Assembly: GCF_902499125.1 (NCBI RefSeq)
Contig: NZ_CABVPX010000013.1
Location: 143,495-207,494 of the forward strand
Reading direction: 5' to 3'
Length of the DNA stretch: 64,000 nucleotides
Source: Burkholderia arboris
Lineage (GTDB): Bacteria > Pseudomonadota > Gammaproteobacteria > Burkholderiales > Burkholderiaceae
The first letter of the stretch is position 1. Each line of letters starts with the position of its first letter. Below, piece by piece: positions 1 through 9,162 of this stretch. Position numbers and translations under genes: made by a program. Under the pieces are notes generated by a model. It was not told the origin of the DNA. It was given only the letters and a program-made list of their open reading frames with translations, and did no database searches.

Positions 1-716
1 GCGTTCGCCTCGGCCACCGCCAGAATCGCGGCGGCCTCGCCCTGCGCCTGGTTGATCGCGGCCTGCCGCTCGCCCTCGGACTTCTGGATTGCCGCTTCAC
101 GCGCCCCCGACGCGAGGTTGATCTGCTCCTGCTTGCGGCCTTCGGACGCCGCGATCAGCGCGCGCTTTTCGCGCTCCGCGGTGATCTGCGCCTGCATCGC
201 GTGCAGGATTTCCTTCGGCGGCGTCAGATCCTTGATCTCGTAGCGCAGCACCTTCACGCCCCAGTTCGCCGCGGCCTGGTCGAGCGCCGACACGATGTTG
301 TGGTTGATGAAGTCGCGCTCCTCGAACGTCTTGTCGAGTTCGAGCTTGCCGACCACCGAGCGCAGCGTGGTTTGCGCGAGCTGCGTGATCGCGAGCACGA
401 AGTTGCTCGACCCGTACGACGCCTTCATCGGATCGGTCACCTGGAAGTACAACACGCCGTCGACCTGCAACTGCGTGTTGTCGCGCGTGATACAGACCTG
501 GCTCGGCACGTCGAGCGGGATTTCCTTCAGTATGTGCCGGTACGCGATGCGATCGACGAACGGCAGCACGATGTTCAGACCGGGCGACAGCGTCGCGTGA
601 TAGCGCCCGAAGCGCTCGAGCACCCACGCATGCTGCTGCGGCACGATCTTCACCGTCTTCGACACGATCACGATCGCGATGACGAGCAGGACAACCCAGA
701 TGATCAGCGAATCCAT
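1..716 (-). CDS. SPFH/band 7 (stomatin-prohibitin-like) membrane protein, partial
   Basis: The gene starts at 716 and runs off the left edge, so only about 238 N-terminal residues are seen. A single hydrophobic N-terminal segment (MDSLIIWVVLLVIAIVIV) is followed directly by an SPFH domain with the typical core RFGRYHATLSPGLNIVLPF. After it comes an Ala/Glu/Gln-rich helical stretch (EKRALIAASEGRKQ and similar), as in paraslipin/QmcA proteins. Such proteins form membrane-anchored oligomers thought to organise microdomains or proteases. An NfeD-family gene lies 33 bp upstream on the same strand, the usual partner of SPFH proteins. Which SPFH subfamily it belongs to cannot be decided without the C-terminus. 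Confidence 0.9.
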   Translation of the reverse strand, partial: MDSLIIWVVLLVIAIVIVSKTVKIVPQQHAWVLERFGRYHATLSPGLNIVLPFVDRIAYRHILKEIPLDVPSQVCITRDNTQLQVDGVLYFQVTDPMKASYGSSNFVLAITQLAQTTLRSVVGKLELDKTFEERDFINHNIVSALDQAAANWGVKVLRYEIKDLTPPKEILHAMQAQITAEREKRALIAASEGRKQEQINLASGAREAAIQKSEGERQAAINQAQGEAAAILAVAEAN

Positions 717-749
717 GAAGTATTCCCTCCTTGTTGTATCAGCGGACGG

Positions 750-1181
750 TCAGCCCGCGGGTTTCGCCACGACCACGAGACAATTGCCGCGCACGGCACT
801 CACCTGATAGACGTGCACATCGTCGCGCTCGCCGTTCGCGAGCTCGACGTCCCAGTCAGCACCACGATACTGCACGCGTGCGCGTCCGTCGCGCCATGCA
901 TCGACCGTGACGGTCGAGCCGATATCGAGATTGACGTCGGGATTCGTCGACGTGTCGCGCTTCTGCTTGCGGCCGAGCCCCGACCGGCGCAGCACGATCA
1001 TCGCGACGATCGCGACCGCGGCCGCCGCGCCGAACTGCACGTGCGGCGCGAAACCGGCCAGTTGCAGCAACCCGCCCGCGAGAAAGCCGAGCGCGATCAT
1101 CAACAGATAGAACGTACCGGTCAGCAATTCGGCGACGACCAGCACGCCCACCGCGACCCACCAGAACAGATGCCCCGACAT
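750..1181 (-). CDS. NfeD family membrane protein
   Basis: A 143-residue protein beginning MSGHLFWWVAVGVLVV. The N-terminal half is three closely spaced hydrophobic segments. The C-terminal part (from about residue 75) is a small beta-rich OB-fold-like domain with the sequence VTVDAWRDGRARVQYRGADW, typical of short NfeD proteins. NfeD proteins pair with SPFH proteins, and the SPFH gene follows on the same strand after a 33-bp gap, so the two probably form an operon. I chose the ATG at 1181 over one ten codons upstream because GGAG lies a normal distance before it. Its molecular role is known only from family context. Confidence 0.88.
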   Translation of the reverse strand: MSGHLFWWVAVGVLVVAELLTGTFYLLMIALGFLAGGLLQLAGFAPHVQFGAAAAVAIVAMIVLRRSGLGRKQKRDTSTNPDVNLDIGSTVTVDAWRDGRARVQYRGADWDVELANGERDDVHVYQVSAVRGNCLVVVAKPAG

Positions 1182-1201
1182 GATTGTGGTCTCCAGGAAA
1201 A

Positions 1202-1300
1202 CGGCCCCCACGCTTACGCTCGTTCACTGTCGACCGGAGTTGGCGCTTCAGCGCTTGCTCCGGTCTCATGCACGACGCGCCCCCCGAGGGGCGATCGATA
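1202..1300. other. Structured intergenic element (two hairpins)
   Basis: Two perfect inverted repeats lie between nfeD and the ppsA terminator. The first has outer arms ACCGGAG (1233-1239) and CTCCGGT (1258-1264) with an inner pair GCGCT/AGCGC. The second has arms CGCCCC (1278-1283) and GGGGCG (1288-1293). No reading frame here looks coding. It could be a dispersed intergenic repeat or part of an untranslated leader for nfeD. Confidence 0.4.
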
Positions 1301-1332
1301 CGCTTGGGGCGGCCCGGCGCGTACCGACAAAC

Positions 1333-1362
1333 AAAAACACCCCGGTGCTTACCGGGGTGTTT
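1333..1362 (-). terminator. Rho-independent terminator of ppsA
   Basis: A 12-bp perfect stem (1335-1346 with 1351-1362) encloses a 4-nt loop. On the minus strand it is followed by a T run made from the A run at 1333-1337. It lies about 80 bp past the ppsA stop codon. Confidence 0.85.
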
Positions 1363-1439
1363 ATAGCATGAACCTTGCATTTTGCCTTCATTGAAGGAGT
1401 GACCGTGCCGCTCCTTCGCCGAAGATGCATTACCGACCG

Positions 1440-3842
1440 TTACTTCCGGTTGGCAGCGAGCGCTTGCCACGTATCGATGATCGTGTCCGGGTTCAGCGAG
1501 ATCGACTCGATGCCTTCGTCGGTCAGCCATTGCGCGAAGTCCGGGTGATCGGACGGGCCCTGGCCGCAGATACCGACGTACTTGCCCATCTTGCGGCAGG
1601 TATCGATTGCGCGCTTCAGCAGGAACTTGACGGCCGGGTCGCGTTCGTCGAAGTCGACGGCCAGCAGTTCCATGCCCGAATCGCGGTCGAGGCCGAGCGT
1701 GAGCTGCGTGAGGTCGTTCGAGCCGATCGAGAAACCGTCGAAGTACTGCAGGAACTCTTCGGCGAGGATCGCGTTGGTCGGGACTTCGCACATCATCACG
1801 AGGCGCAGGCCGTTTTCGCCGCGCTTCAGGCCGAACTTCTCGAGCAGGCCGACGACACGCTCCGCCTGCTTCACGGTCCGCACGAACGGCACCATGATCT
1901 CGACGTTGGTCAGGCCCATCTCGTCGCGCACGCGCTTCAGTGCACGGCATTCCATCTCGAACGCCTGCGCGAAGTCTTCAGCGATGTAACGCGACGCGCC
2001 ACGGAAGCCCAGCATCGGGTTTTCCTCGTCCGGCTCGTAACGCGAACCGCCGATCAGCTTCTTGTACTCGTTCGACTTGAAGTCGGACAGACGCACGATC
2101 ACGGGCTTCGGATAGAACGCAGCACCGATCGTCGCGACGCCTTCCGTCAGCTTGTCGACGTAGAACTGACGCGGCGACGCGTGGCCGCGCGCGACGCTCT
2201 CGACCGCCTTCTTCAGGTCCTGGTCGATGTTCGGGTACTCGAGAATCGCCTTCGGGTGAACGCCGATGTTGTTGTTGATGATGAACTCGAGACGCGCGAG
2301 ACCCACACCGCCGTTCGGCAGTTGCGAGAAGTCGAACGCGAGCTGCGGGTTACCGACGTTCATCATGATCTTGACCGGAATTGCCGGCAGTTCGCCGCGC
2401 TGCACTTCCGTGACTTCCGTCTCGAGCAGGCCGTCGTAGATCTTGCCTTCGTCGCCTTCCGCGCACGACACGGTGACGAGCGCGCCGTCCTTCAGGATGT
2501 CGGTCGCATCGCCGCAACCGACGACTGCCGGCACGCCGAGCTCACGCGCGATGATCGCCGCGTGGCAGGTCCGGCCGCCGCGGTTCGTGACGATCGCAGC
2601 CGCACGCTTCATCACCGGCTCCCAGTTCGGGTCGGTCATGTCGGCCACCAGCACGTCGCCCGGCTGCACGCGTTCCATTTCCGACGGATCCTGGATCACG
2701 CGCACGGGGCCCGCGCCGATCTTCTGGCCGATCGCACGGCCCGTCGCCAGCACCTGCGACTGACCCTTCAGCTTGAAGCGCTGCTCGGCCTTGCCGGTTG
2801 CCTGGCTCTTCACGGTTTCCGGGCGTGCCTGCAGGATGAAGATCTTGCCGTCGCGGCCGTCCTTGCCCCACTCGATGTCCATCGGACGCTGGTAGTGCTT
2901 CTCGATGATGACCGCGTACTTCGCCAGTTCGATCACGTCCTCGTCGGTGATCGAGTAGCGGTTGCGCTGCTCGTGCGGCACGTCGACCGTCTTCACGCGG
3001 CCCGGCTCGCCCGGCTGCGTGAATTCCATCTTGATCAGCTTCGAGCCGATCGAGCGGCGGATGATCGGGTACTTGTCCTGCGCGAGCGTCGTCTTGAACA
3101 CGTAGAACTCGTCCGGGTTCACTGCGCCCTGCACGACGGTTTCGCCCAGGCCATAGCTCGACGTGATGAACACGGCGTCCTTGAAGCCCGATTCGGTGTC
3201 GATCGTGAACATCACGCCGGCGGCGCCGACGTCCGAGCGGACCATGCGCTGCACGCCGGCCGACAGCGCGACTTCGGCGTGCGTGAAGCCCTTGTGCACG
3301 CGGTACGAGATCGCGCGGTCGTTGTACAGCGACGCGAACACGTGCTTCATGCGGTCGAGCACGTCTTCGATGCCGACGACGTTCAGGTACGACTCCTGCT
3401 GGCCGGCGAACGATGCGTCGGGCAGGTCTTCCGCGGTCGCGGACGAACGCACGGCGAACGACAGCTCGGCCGGCGAGCCGCTCTTCAGGACTTCGAACTG
3501 CTCGCGGATTTCCTGCTCGAGACGTGCCTGCATCGGCGCGTCGACGATCCACTTGCGGATTTCGGCACCGGCTTCGGCGAGCGCCTTCACGTCGTCGATG
3601 TCGAGGGACTCGAGACGCTTGGCAATACGATCGGTCAGGTCGTTGTGCTTGAGGAAATCACGGAACGCGAGCGCGGTCGTGGCGAAACCGGTGGGTACGC
3701 GAACGCCTGCTTCGGAAAGCTGGCTGATCATCTCGCCGAGCGACGCATTCTTGCCGCCCACGATTTCCACATCGGTCATCCGCAACTGCTCGAACGGAAT
3801 TACATACGCCTGGTCCTTTGCGACGTTTGCTGCGTTAGTCAT
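1440..3842 (-). CDS. ppsA: Phosphoenolpyruvate synthase
   Basis: PEP synthase (pyruvate, water dikinase; 800 residues, the usual length) converts pyruvate and ATP to PEP, AMP and phosphate, the entry to gluconeogenesis from pyruvate. The N-terminal ATP-grasp half carries [11 protein letters not shown]. The phosphohistidine swivel is [13 protein letters not shown] with the catalytic His near residue 427. The C-terminal PEP/pyruvate barrel has [16 protein letters not shown] and the active-site Cys in [10 protein letters not shown] chose the ATG at 3842 because AGGGGC precedes it. A longer start would add 13 residues outside the family. The gene is divergent from ppsR, whose product switches this enzyme on and off by reversible threonine phosphorylation. 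A strong terminator follows. Confidence 0.98.
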   Translation of the reverse strand: MTNAANVAKDQAYVIPFEQLRMTDVEIVGGKNASLGEMISQLSEAGVRVPTGFATTALAFRDFLKHNDLTDRIAKRLESLDIDDVKALAEAGAEIRKWIVDAPMQARLEQEIREQFEVLKSGSPAELSFAVRSSATAEDLPDASFAGQQESYLNVVGIEDVLDRMKHVFASLYNDRAISYRVHKGFTHAEVALSAGVQRMVRSDVGAAGVMFTIDTESGFKDAVFITSSYGLGETVVQGAVNPDEFYVFKTTLAQDKYPIIRRSIGSKLIKMEFTQPGEPGRVKTVDVPHEQRNRYSITDEDVIELAKYAVIIEKHYQRPMDIEWGKDGRDGKIFILQARPETVKSQATGKAEQRFKLKGQSQVLATGRAIGQKIGAGPVRVIQDPSEMERVQPGDVLVADMTDPNWEPVMKRAAAIVTNRGGRTCHAAIIARELGVPAVVGCGDATDILKDGALVTVSCAEGDEGKIYDGLLETEVTEVQRGELPAIPVKIMMNVGNPQLAFDFSQLPNGGVGLARLEFIINNNIGVHPKAILEYPNIDQDLKKAVESVARGHASPRQFYVDKLTEGVATIGAAFYPKPVIVRLSDFKSNEYKKLIGGSRYEPDEENPMLGFRGASRYIAEDFAQAFEMECRALKRVRDEMGLTNVEIMVPFVRTVKQAERVVGLLEKFGLKRGENGLRLVMMCEVPTNAILAEEFLQYFDGFSIGSNDLTQLTLGLDRDSGMELLAVDFDERDPAVKFLLKRAIDTCRKMGKYVGICGQGPSDHPDFAQWLTDEGIESISLNPDTIIDTWQALAANRK

Positions 3843-3873
3843 ACAAGCCCCTAAGTGTGAAAAAAATGCTCGA

Positions 3874-3984
3874 TTGCGCAAGTGGGCTCGGACGCGGGCG
3901 CTTGCAAAAAGGCGCGGCGCGTCTTGCGCAACCTGTTAGATAAACACTCGCAGCGGCGAAAAATATTCCGACCCGATTTGCAAA
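3874..3984. promoter_or_regulatory. Cluster of four TTGC(GC)AA palindromes upstream of ppsA
   Basis: TTGCGCAA occurs at 3874-3881 and 3924-3931, TTGCAA at 3902-3907, and TTTGCAAA at 3977-3984, all within 111 bp upstream of ppsA. They could be repeated operator half-sites for a gluconeogenesis regulator. I could not place a clean sigma-70 promoter for ppsA here. Confidence 0.4.
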
Positions 3985-4040
3985 AATCCCGGCAGAAGGG
4001 CGATATATGCAGACAAATCGCCAAACTTGCCGGGAATTTT
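3982..4040 (-). promoter_or_regulatory. Nested inverted repeat, terminator-like, in the ppsA/ppsR gap
   Basis: Outer arms TCCCGGCA (3987-3994) and TGCCGGGA (4028-4035) enclose inner arms GGCGAT (3999-4004) and ATCGCC (4017-4022). Flanking A and T runs extend the outer stem. Read on the minus strand, the structure ends in TTTTTG, which looks like an intrinsic terminator inside a long ppsA leader. It could instead be a double operator. The rest of the 376-bp gap holds no plausible gene. Confidence 0.45.
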
Positions 4041-4089
4041 GGAATCAAGTGGTCAGGCCGCGGGCGCCGTTCGCGCCCTGCCCCCGCAA

Positions 4090-4118
4090 TTGCTTATCCA
4101 ACAGGTTGCCGCTATTCT
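4090..4118 (+). promoter_or_regulatory. Predicted sigma-70 promoter of ppsR
   Basis: TTGCTT (4090-4095), a 17-bp spacer and TATTCT (4113-4118) match the sigma-70 consensus well. They lie about 100 bp upstream of the ppsR start. Confidence 0.5.
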
Positions 4119-4218
4119 ACCGTGCCGGCTGCCGGATGTGGCGCGACCTTGTCACTGCGTCTGGAGGCGAACCTCCAGCCGCCCGCGCAACCGCCCTTCA
4201 CGCTCGACGCCCAGATTC

Positions 4219-5034
4219 ATGCTGCCTACCGTATTCATCGTCTCCGACGGCACCGGGATCACTGCCGAAACCTTCGCGCACTCGATCCTCTCCCAGTTCG
4301 ACCAGAAATTCCGTCTCGTACGCGTGCCGTTCGTCGACTCGCTCGACAAGGCCTATGCGACCGTCGAGAAGATCAACGAGGCCGCCGTGCACGACGGCCG
4401 CCGCGCGATCGTGTTCACGACGCTCGTCGACAGCGAGTCGAACGACATCGTCAAGCGCTCGAACGCGCTCGTGCTCGACATGTTCCAGCGCTTCGTCGAA
4501 CCGCTCGAGCAGGAGCTGGAGCTCAAGTCCAGCCACGCGATGGGCCGCGGCCACCAGAACGCCGACACCGAGGAATACAAGACGCGGATCGAGGCGATCA
4601 ACTTCTCGCTCGCGCACGACGACGGCCAGTCGAACCGCAACCTGTCGGAAGCCGACGTGATCCTCGTCGGCGTGTCGCGCAGCGGCAAGACGCCGACGAG
4701 CCTGTACCTCGCGATGCAGTACGGCGTGAAGGCAGCAAACTATCCGCTGATTCCGGAAGACTTCGAGCGCGGCAAGCTGCCGTCGGCGCTGTCCGCACAC
4801 CGCGAGAAGCTGTTCGGGCTGTCGATCGACCCGCAGCGCCTGTCGGAGATCCGTAACGAGCGCCGGCCGGGCAGCAAGTATGCGGCGCCCGAGAACTGCC
4901 GCTACGAGATCAACGAGGCCGAAGCGATGATGCGCCGCGAAGGGATCAAGTGGCTGTCGTCGACGCACAAGTCGATCGAGGAAATCGCGACGACGATCCT
5001 GCAGGAAATCCGTCTCGACCGGCAGTCGTACTGA
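4219..5034 (+). CDS. ppsR: PEP synthase regulatory protein (bifunctional kinase/pyrophosphorylase)
   Basis: A 271-residue protein starting MLPTVFIVSDGTGITAET, the conserved N-terminus of the pyruvate-phosphate-dikinase/PEP-synthase regulatory family (DUF299). The family inactivates its partner with ADP-dependent threonine phosphorylation and reactivates it by phosphate-dependent dephosphorylation. A P-loop (GVSRSGKT, about residues 151-158) is visible, and the C-terminal part has NCRYEINEAEAMMRREGIKWL. The upstream in-frame region is non-homologous, so I placed the start at 4219. The divergent neighbour is the presumed target, ppsA, which supports the PEP synthase-specific assignment over a dikinase-specific one. 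Confidence 0.95.
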   Translation: MLPTVFIVSDGTGITAETFAHSILSQFDQKFRLVRVPFVDSLDKAYATVEKINEAAVHDGRRAIVFTTLVDSESNDIVKRSNALVLDMFQRFVEPLEQELELKSSHAMGRGHQNADTEEYKTRIEAINFSLAHDDGQSNRNLSEADVILVGVSRSGKTPTSLYLAMQYGVKAANYPLIPEDFERGKLPSALSAHREKLFGLSIDPQRLSEIRNERRPGSKYAAPENCRYEINEAEAMMRREGIKWLSSTHKSIEEIATTILQEIRLDRQSY

Positions 5035-5066
5035 GCACGGGCGGCCGCGTGTCCGCCGCCGGAAAC

Positions 5067-5096
5067 AAAAAGGCCGCGTCTGACGCGGCCTTTTTT
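5067..5096. terminator. Bidirectional terminator between ppsR and the RNA methyltransferase gene
   Basis: An 8-bp stem (GGCCGCGT 5072-5079 with ACGCGGCC 5083-5090) is flanked by an A run and a T6 run, so it can end transcription from both convergent genes. Confidence 0.85.
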
Positions 5097-5125
5097 CATG
5101 GTGCGGCGAATGCGCGGGGGCGGCG

Positions 5126-5908
5126 TCACGCAGGCCGCTGCTGGCGCACCTGCTCGAACAGGCATACCGCTGCCGCCGCCGCGACGTTCAGCGACTCCAT
5201 CCCGCCCGGCTGTGGAATCGTCACGCGATGCGTGGCCGCGTCGCGCCAGAACGCCGACACGCCGGCGCCCTCGTTGCCGAACACCCAGGCAACCGGCCCC
5301 GACAGGTCGCAGTCGTAGACCGCCTGCGCGCCATGCGAGTCGGTCAGCGCGACCGGCACGCCGAGCCGTTCGGCGAGCGCGACGGCGTCGATATCCTCGT
5401 GGATCGACAGCAGGAAATGCGCCCCCATGCCCGAGCGCAGCACCTTCGACGACCACGCGTAGGCGGTGCCCGGCGCACAGAACACGTGGCGCACGCCCGC
5501 CGCCGCCGCGCTGCGCAGGATCGAGCCGACGTTGCCGGCATCCTGCACGCCGTCGAGCACGACCGACGTATGCGTGACGCGAGCAGGCAGCGGTTGTTCG
5601 GGCCGGTCGACGAGCAGCAGGAAACCGACGCCGCTAACGACATTCGACAACTGCCCGAACAGCGCGTCGGGCAGCGTGACGATCCGCTGCGCATCGATGC
5701 GCGCGACGATCGCCTGCGCCTCGGCGTGGCCAAGTGCGCCCTCGGTCGCCACGCACAGTTCCGGCGTCGCACCCGTCTCGAGGTACGCGCTCGCGAGGTG
5801 GAATCCTTCGAGCAGCGCCTGGCCGCTGCGGCGCTGATGGGGCGTCGAACCCGCGAGCGCCTTCAGGCGCTTGTACAGCGGGTTGTCGCGGGAAGTAATG
5901 CTTTTCAT
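5126..5908 (-). CDS. TrmH/SpoU family RNA 2'-O-methyltransferase
   Basis: A 260-residue SPOUT methyltransferase starting [19 protein letters not shown]. The N-terminal substrate-binding domain (to about residue 95) is followed by the knotted SAM-binding domain with all three motifs: [30 protein letters not shown] and [15 protein letters not shown]. It methylates ribose in rRNA or tRNA, but the target nucleotide cannot be told from sequence. The start overlaps the rnhB stop by 4 bp (ATGA), so the two are translationally coupled at the end of the long leftward cluster. A shared terminator follows. Confidence 0.92.
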   Translation of the reverse strand: MKSITSRDNPLYKRLKALAGSTPHQRRSGQALLEGFHLASAYLETGATPELCVATEGALGHAEAQAIVARIDAQRIVTLPDALFGQLSNVVSGVGFLLLVDRPEQPLPARVTHTSVVLDGVQDAGNVGSILRSAAAAGVRHVFCAPGTAYAWSSKVLRSGMGAHFLLSIHEDIDAVALAERLGVPVALTDSHGAQAVYDCDLSGPVAWVFGNEGAGVSAFWRDAATHRVTIPQPGGMESLNVAAAAAVCLFEQVRQQRPA

Positions 5909-6549
5909 CGAATCAGGTCGAGTGCCGCACGGACGGGCGCGAACGTGCGCCGATGCGCTTCGCACGGGCCGTGCTCGCGCAATGCGGCAAGGTGTTTCGC
6001 GGTGCCGTAGCCCGCGTGCACGTTGAAACCGTACACCGGGAAGCGCTCGTGCAGGTCGACCAGCATCCGGTCGCGCGTGACCTTCGCGAGGATCGACGCG
6101 GCCGAGATGCTCGGCACCAGCGCGTCGCCACTGACGATCGCCTCGGCCCGCACCATCAGCGTCGGGCAGCGGTTGCCGTCGATCTGCGCGAGCGTCGGCA
6201 GCACCGACAGGCCCTCGACGGCCCGCTTCATCGCAAGCATCGTCGCGTGCAGGATGTTCAGCGTATCGATCTCGTCGACGCTCGCCGACGCGACGCAATA
6301 CGCGCGCGACCGCGCGACGATCAGGTCGTACAGCGCGTCACGCTTCTTCGCGGACAGCGCCTTCGAATCGTCGAGCCCGTCGATCGGCTGTGCCGGATCG
6401 AGAATCACTGCGGCGGCCACCACCGGCCCCGCAAGCGGGCCGCGGCCGGCTTCGTCGACGCCGCAGACGATTTCGTCAGGACGGCTGAAGTCGAAACCGC
6501 CCTGCTCGTCGCTCGACGCGCGGCGGCGTGATGCACGTACCGCGGTCAT
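5905..6549 (-). CDS. rnhB: Ribonuclease HII
   Basis: RNase HII (214 residues) cleaves RNA in RNA-DNA hybrids and removes misincorporated ribonucleotides. The signature [15 protein letters not shown] begins near residue 29 and supplies the first catalytic Asp-Glu pair. The conserved [15 protein letters not shown] and [11 protein letters not shown] blocks follow. It overlaps lpxB by 4 bp upstream and the methyltransferase gene by 4 bp downstream. The lpxB-rnhB order is the same as in other proteobacteria. Confidence 0.97.
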   Translation of the reverse strand: MTAVRASRRRASSDEQGGFDFSRPDEIVCGVDEAGRGPLAGPVVAAAVILDPAQPIDGLDDSKALSAKKRDALYDLIVARSRAYCVASASVDEIDTLNILHATMLAMKRAVEGLSVLPTLAQIDGNRCPTLMVRAEAIVSGDALVPSISAASILAKVTRDRMLVDLHERFPVYGFNVHAGYGTAKHLAALREHGPCEAHRRTFAPVRAALDLIR

Positions 6550-7715
6550 GCGCGCCCCTTGCGGTGTTCGAGCACGCGCACGACGGCCTCGGCAGCCTTC
6601 ACGGCCGTATTCTGCCGCAGCGAAAGATGCATTTCGGTAAACACTTCGGTCAGCGTGCGGCGGTTCGCGTCATCGCGCAGCTGCGTGAGCGTTGCATCGG
6701 CGAGCGCCTCGGGCGTCGCGAAATGCTGCAGCAGCTCGGGCACGACGAAACGCCCCGCCAGGATGTTCGGCAAGCCGACGTACGGCAGGTAGCCCTGCCG
6801 GCGCATGATCTGCCCGGTCAGCCAGGGCACCTTGTACGAGATCACCATCGGCTTCTTCAGCAGCGCGGCTTCCAGCGTCACGGTGCCGCTCTTCACGAGG
6901 ATCGCGTCGGCGGCCGTCATCGCGACCTGCGAGCGGCCGTCGGTGATCGTCAGCGCGAGCTGCGGATGCGCGTCGACGAGCGGCTGCAGCAGTTCGCGCA
7001 GCGCGGGCGTCGCCGCCGGCATCACGAACCGCACGCCGGGCTCGCGCTGTTGCATCAGCGCCATCGCCGCAAAGAACGTCGGGCCGATCAGCGCGATCTC
7101 CGAGCGCCTGCTGCCCGGCAGCACCGCAATCACGGGGCCGTCGGCGGGCAGGCCCAGCGCGATGCGCGCGCCGTGCGTGTCGGGTTCGAGCGGGATTTCG
7201 TCGGCCAGCGGATGGCCGACATACGTCGATGCGACGCCCGCCTTGTCGAGGATCGCCGGTTCGAACGGGAACAGGCACAACATGTGATCGACGGACTTCG
7301 CGATCTTCTTGATCCGGCCGCCGCGCCACGCCCAGATCGACGGGCACACGAAGTGGATCGACGGGATGCCTGCGTCGCGCGCCGCCTGTTCGACGCTGAA
7401 GTTGAAATCGGGGGCGTCGACGCCGATGAATGCGTCCGGCCGCTCTGCGAGCAGCTGGCGCTTCAGTTCGCCGCGAATCCGCAGGATCTCGGGAATCTGG
7501 CCCAGCGCCTCGACATAGCCGCGCACGGTCAGCTTGTCCATCTGCCAGTGCGAGTCGAAGCCCTGCGCGATCATCCGCTGCCCGCCGATCCCGTAGTACT
7601 GGGCCGATTCGGGCAGCCGCTCGCGCAACCCGCCGAGCAGCGATGCCCCGAGCAGGTCGCCCGACGGCTCGCCGGCTACCATCGCGAGCCGGAGCTGATT
7701 GGTCGGAAGCGGCAT
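6546..7715 (-). CDS. lpxB: Lipid-A-disaccharide synthase
   Basis: LpxB (389 residues) condenses UDP-2,3-diacylglucosamine with lipid X to form the tetraacyl lipid A disaccharide at the inner face of the inner membrane. The N-terminal signature [16 protein letters not shown] is present, followed by [14 protein letters not shown] and the C-terminal nucleotide-binding half with [17 protein letters not shown]. It starts 3 bp after the lpxA stop and overlaps rnhB by 4 bp, so it is translated within the lpxD-fabZ-lpxA-lpxB block. Confidence 0.98.
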   Translation of the reverse strand: MPLPTNQLRLAMVAGEPSGDLLGASLLGGLRERLPESAQYYGIGGQRMIAQGFDSHWQMDKLTVRGYVEALGQIPEILRIRGELKRQLLAERPDAFIGVDAPDFNFSVEQAARDAGIPSIHFVCPSIWAWRGGRIKKIAKSVDHMLCLFPFEPAILDKAGVASTYVGHPLADEIPLEPDTHGARIALGLPADGPVIAVLPGSRRSEIALIGPTFFAAMALMQQREPGVRFVMPAATPALRELLQPLVDAHPQLALTITDGRSQVAMTAADAILVKSGTVTLEAALLKKPMVISYKVPWLTGQIMRRQGYLPYVGLPNILAGRFVVPELLQHFATPEALADATLTQLRDDANRRTLTEVFTEMHLSLRQNTAVKAAEAVVRVLEHRKGRA

Positions 7716-7718
7716 CGC

Positions 7719-8507
7719 TTAGCGGATGATGCCGCGTTGCGACGCGTCGATGAAATCGACGAGCGCCTTCACCGGCGCATCGCCGTCGCCGCCCGCCTCC
7801 GCCAGCTCGCGCAACTGCACCTTCGCTTCCTCGAACGACAGGCCGTTCTTGTACAGCACGCGGTACGCGCTGCGCAGCGCCGAGATCGCATCGGCCGAGA
7901 AGCCGCGCCGGCGCAGCCCTTCGACGTTGATCCCGTGCGGCTCTGCCTTGTTGCCGGCCGCGATCACGAACGGCGGGATGTCCTGCACGAGCGCCGACGC
8001 GCCGCCCAGCATCGAATGCGCGCCGATCCGCACGAACTGGTGGACACCCGACATGCCGCCGACGATCGCCCAGTCGCCGATCTCGACGTGGCCGGCCATC
8101 TGCGCGTTGCTCGACAGAATCACGTTGTTGCCGACGCGGCAGTCATGGCCGATGTGCACGTAGGCCATGATCCAGTTGTCGTCGCCGAGCGTCGTCACGC
8201 CGACGTCCTGCACGGTGCCTGTGTGGATCGTCGTGAATTCGCGGATCGTGTTGCGGTTGCCGATCACGAGCTTCGTCGGCTCGTCCTTGTACTTCATGTC
8301 CTGCGGACGGCCGCCGACCGACGCGTAATGGCCGATGCGGTTGTCCTCGCCGAGCGTCGTATGGCCTTCGATCACGCTGTGCGAGCCGATCGTCGTGCGC
8401 GCGCCGATCGTGACGTGCGGACCGACGATTGCGTACGGGCCGATCTCGACCGATTCGTCGATTTGCGCGCCCGGCTCGACAATCGCGGTGGGATGAATCC
8501 TGGTCAT
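7719..8507 (-). CDS. lpxA: UDP-N-acetylglucosamine acyltransferase
   Basis: LpxA (262 residues) carries out the first step of lipid A synthesis, moving a 3-hydroxyacyl chain from ACP to UDP-GlcNAc. The N-terminal two thirds is a left-handed beta helix of hexapeptide repeats ([20 protein letters not shown]). The catalytic His lies in [14 protein letters not shown] near residue 122. The C-terminal helical domain has [20 protein letters not shown]. It sits between fabZ and lpxB, the standard proteobacterial order. Confidence 0.98.
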   Translation of the reverse strand: MTRIHPTAIVEPGAQIDESVEIGPYAIVGPHVTIGARTTIGSHSVIEGHTTLGEDNRIGHYASVGGRPQDMKYKDEPTKLVIGNRNTIREFTTIHTGTVQDVGVTTLGDDNWIMAYVHIGHDCRVGNNVILSSNAQMAGHVEIGDWAIVGGMSGVHQFVRIGAHSMLGGASALVQDIPPFVIAAGNKAEPHGINVEGLRRRGFSADAISALRSAYRVLYKNGLSFEEAKVQLRELAEAGGDGDAPVKALVDFIDASQRGIIR

Positions 8508-8565
8508 GCGCCGTTGCCTCTCGATGTGATGTGTCGCGTTGCGTTGCCCATGCGTGCCGCGTCGC

Positions 8566-9033
8566 TCAGGGCGCCGCGTCGGCCGTCTTGACCGTGCACA
8601 TCAGCTCGGCTTCCGCCGCCACCTTGCCGTCCACTTCCGCCACCGCCTTGAACTTCCAGATGCCGCGGATGTAGCGTTCGAACGTCACGTTCAGAATCAG
8701 TTGGTCGCCCGGTTCGACCACGCGCTTGAAGCGCGCGCCGTCGATGCCGACGAAGTAGTACAGCGTGTTCTCCGGATCCTTCGGCTGCTCTTCCGCGAAG
8801 GTCAGCAGTGCGGCCGCCTGCGCGAGCGCCTCGAGGATCAGCACGCCCGGCATCACCGGCCGCTTCGGGAAATGCCCCTGGAAGAACGGCTCGTTGATCG
8901 ACACGTTCTTCAGCGCTTTGATTCCTTTGTGCGGCTCGAGTTCGAGCACGCGATCGACGAGCAGAATCGGGTAGCGATGCGGCAGCAGCGTGAGGATCTT
9001 GTGGATGTCGAGATTGATTTTTTCAGTGCTCAT
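8566..9033 (-). CDS. fabZ: 3-hydroxyacyl-[acyl-carrier-protein] dehydratase
   Basis: FabZ (155 residues) dehydrates 3-hydroxyacyl-ACP in fatty acid elongation and so competes with LpxA for the same substrate. Hot-dog fold motifs are clear: [13 protein letters not shown], then [20 protein letters not shown] with the catalytic His and Glu. I placed the start at 9033 ([13 protein letters not shown]). A start 26 codons upstream would add a low-complexity segment absent from the family. It lies between lpxD and lpxA as usual. Confidence 0.97.
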
Positions 9034-9162
9034 GATGGTTCGTCTCACGCAGGGGCTGCGCGGTGGTGATGCAAAGGCTGAAGCGGGCCGCCGCGCGGCC
9101 CAGTCTGGCAAACCGGGCCGGTTGCGCTGGCCGTGCCCGGTTCGTGGTCTCGCATGATGCGC

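Noticed and set aside
1425..3854. Very long open frame antisense to ppsA (about 800 codons)
   Set aside because: It is an effect of GC-rich third positions. Its translation is compositionally odd (His/Arg/Asp/Val-rich), and the opposite strand is a perfect PEP synthase.
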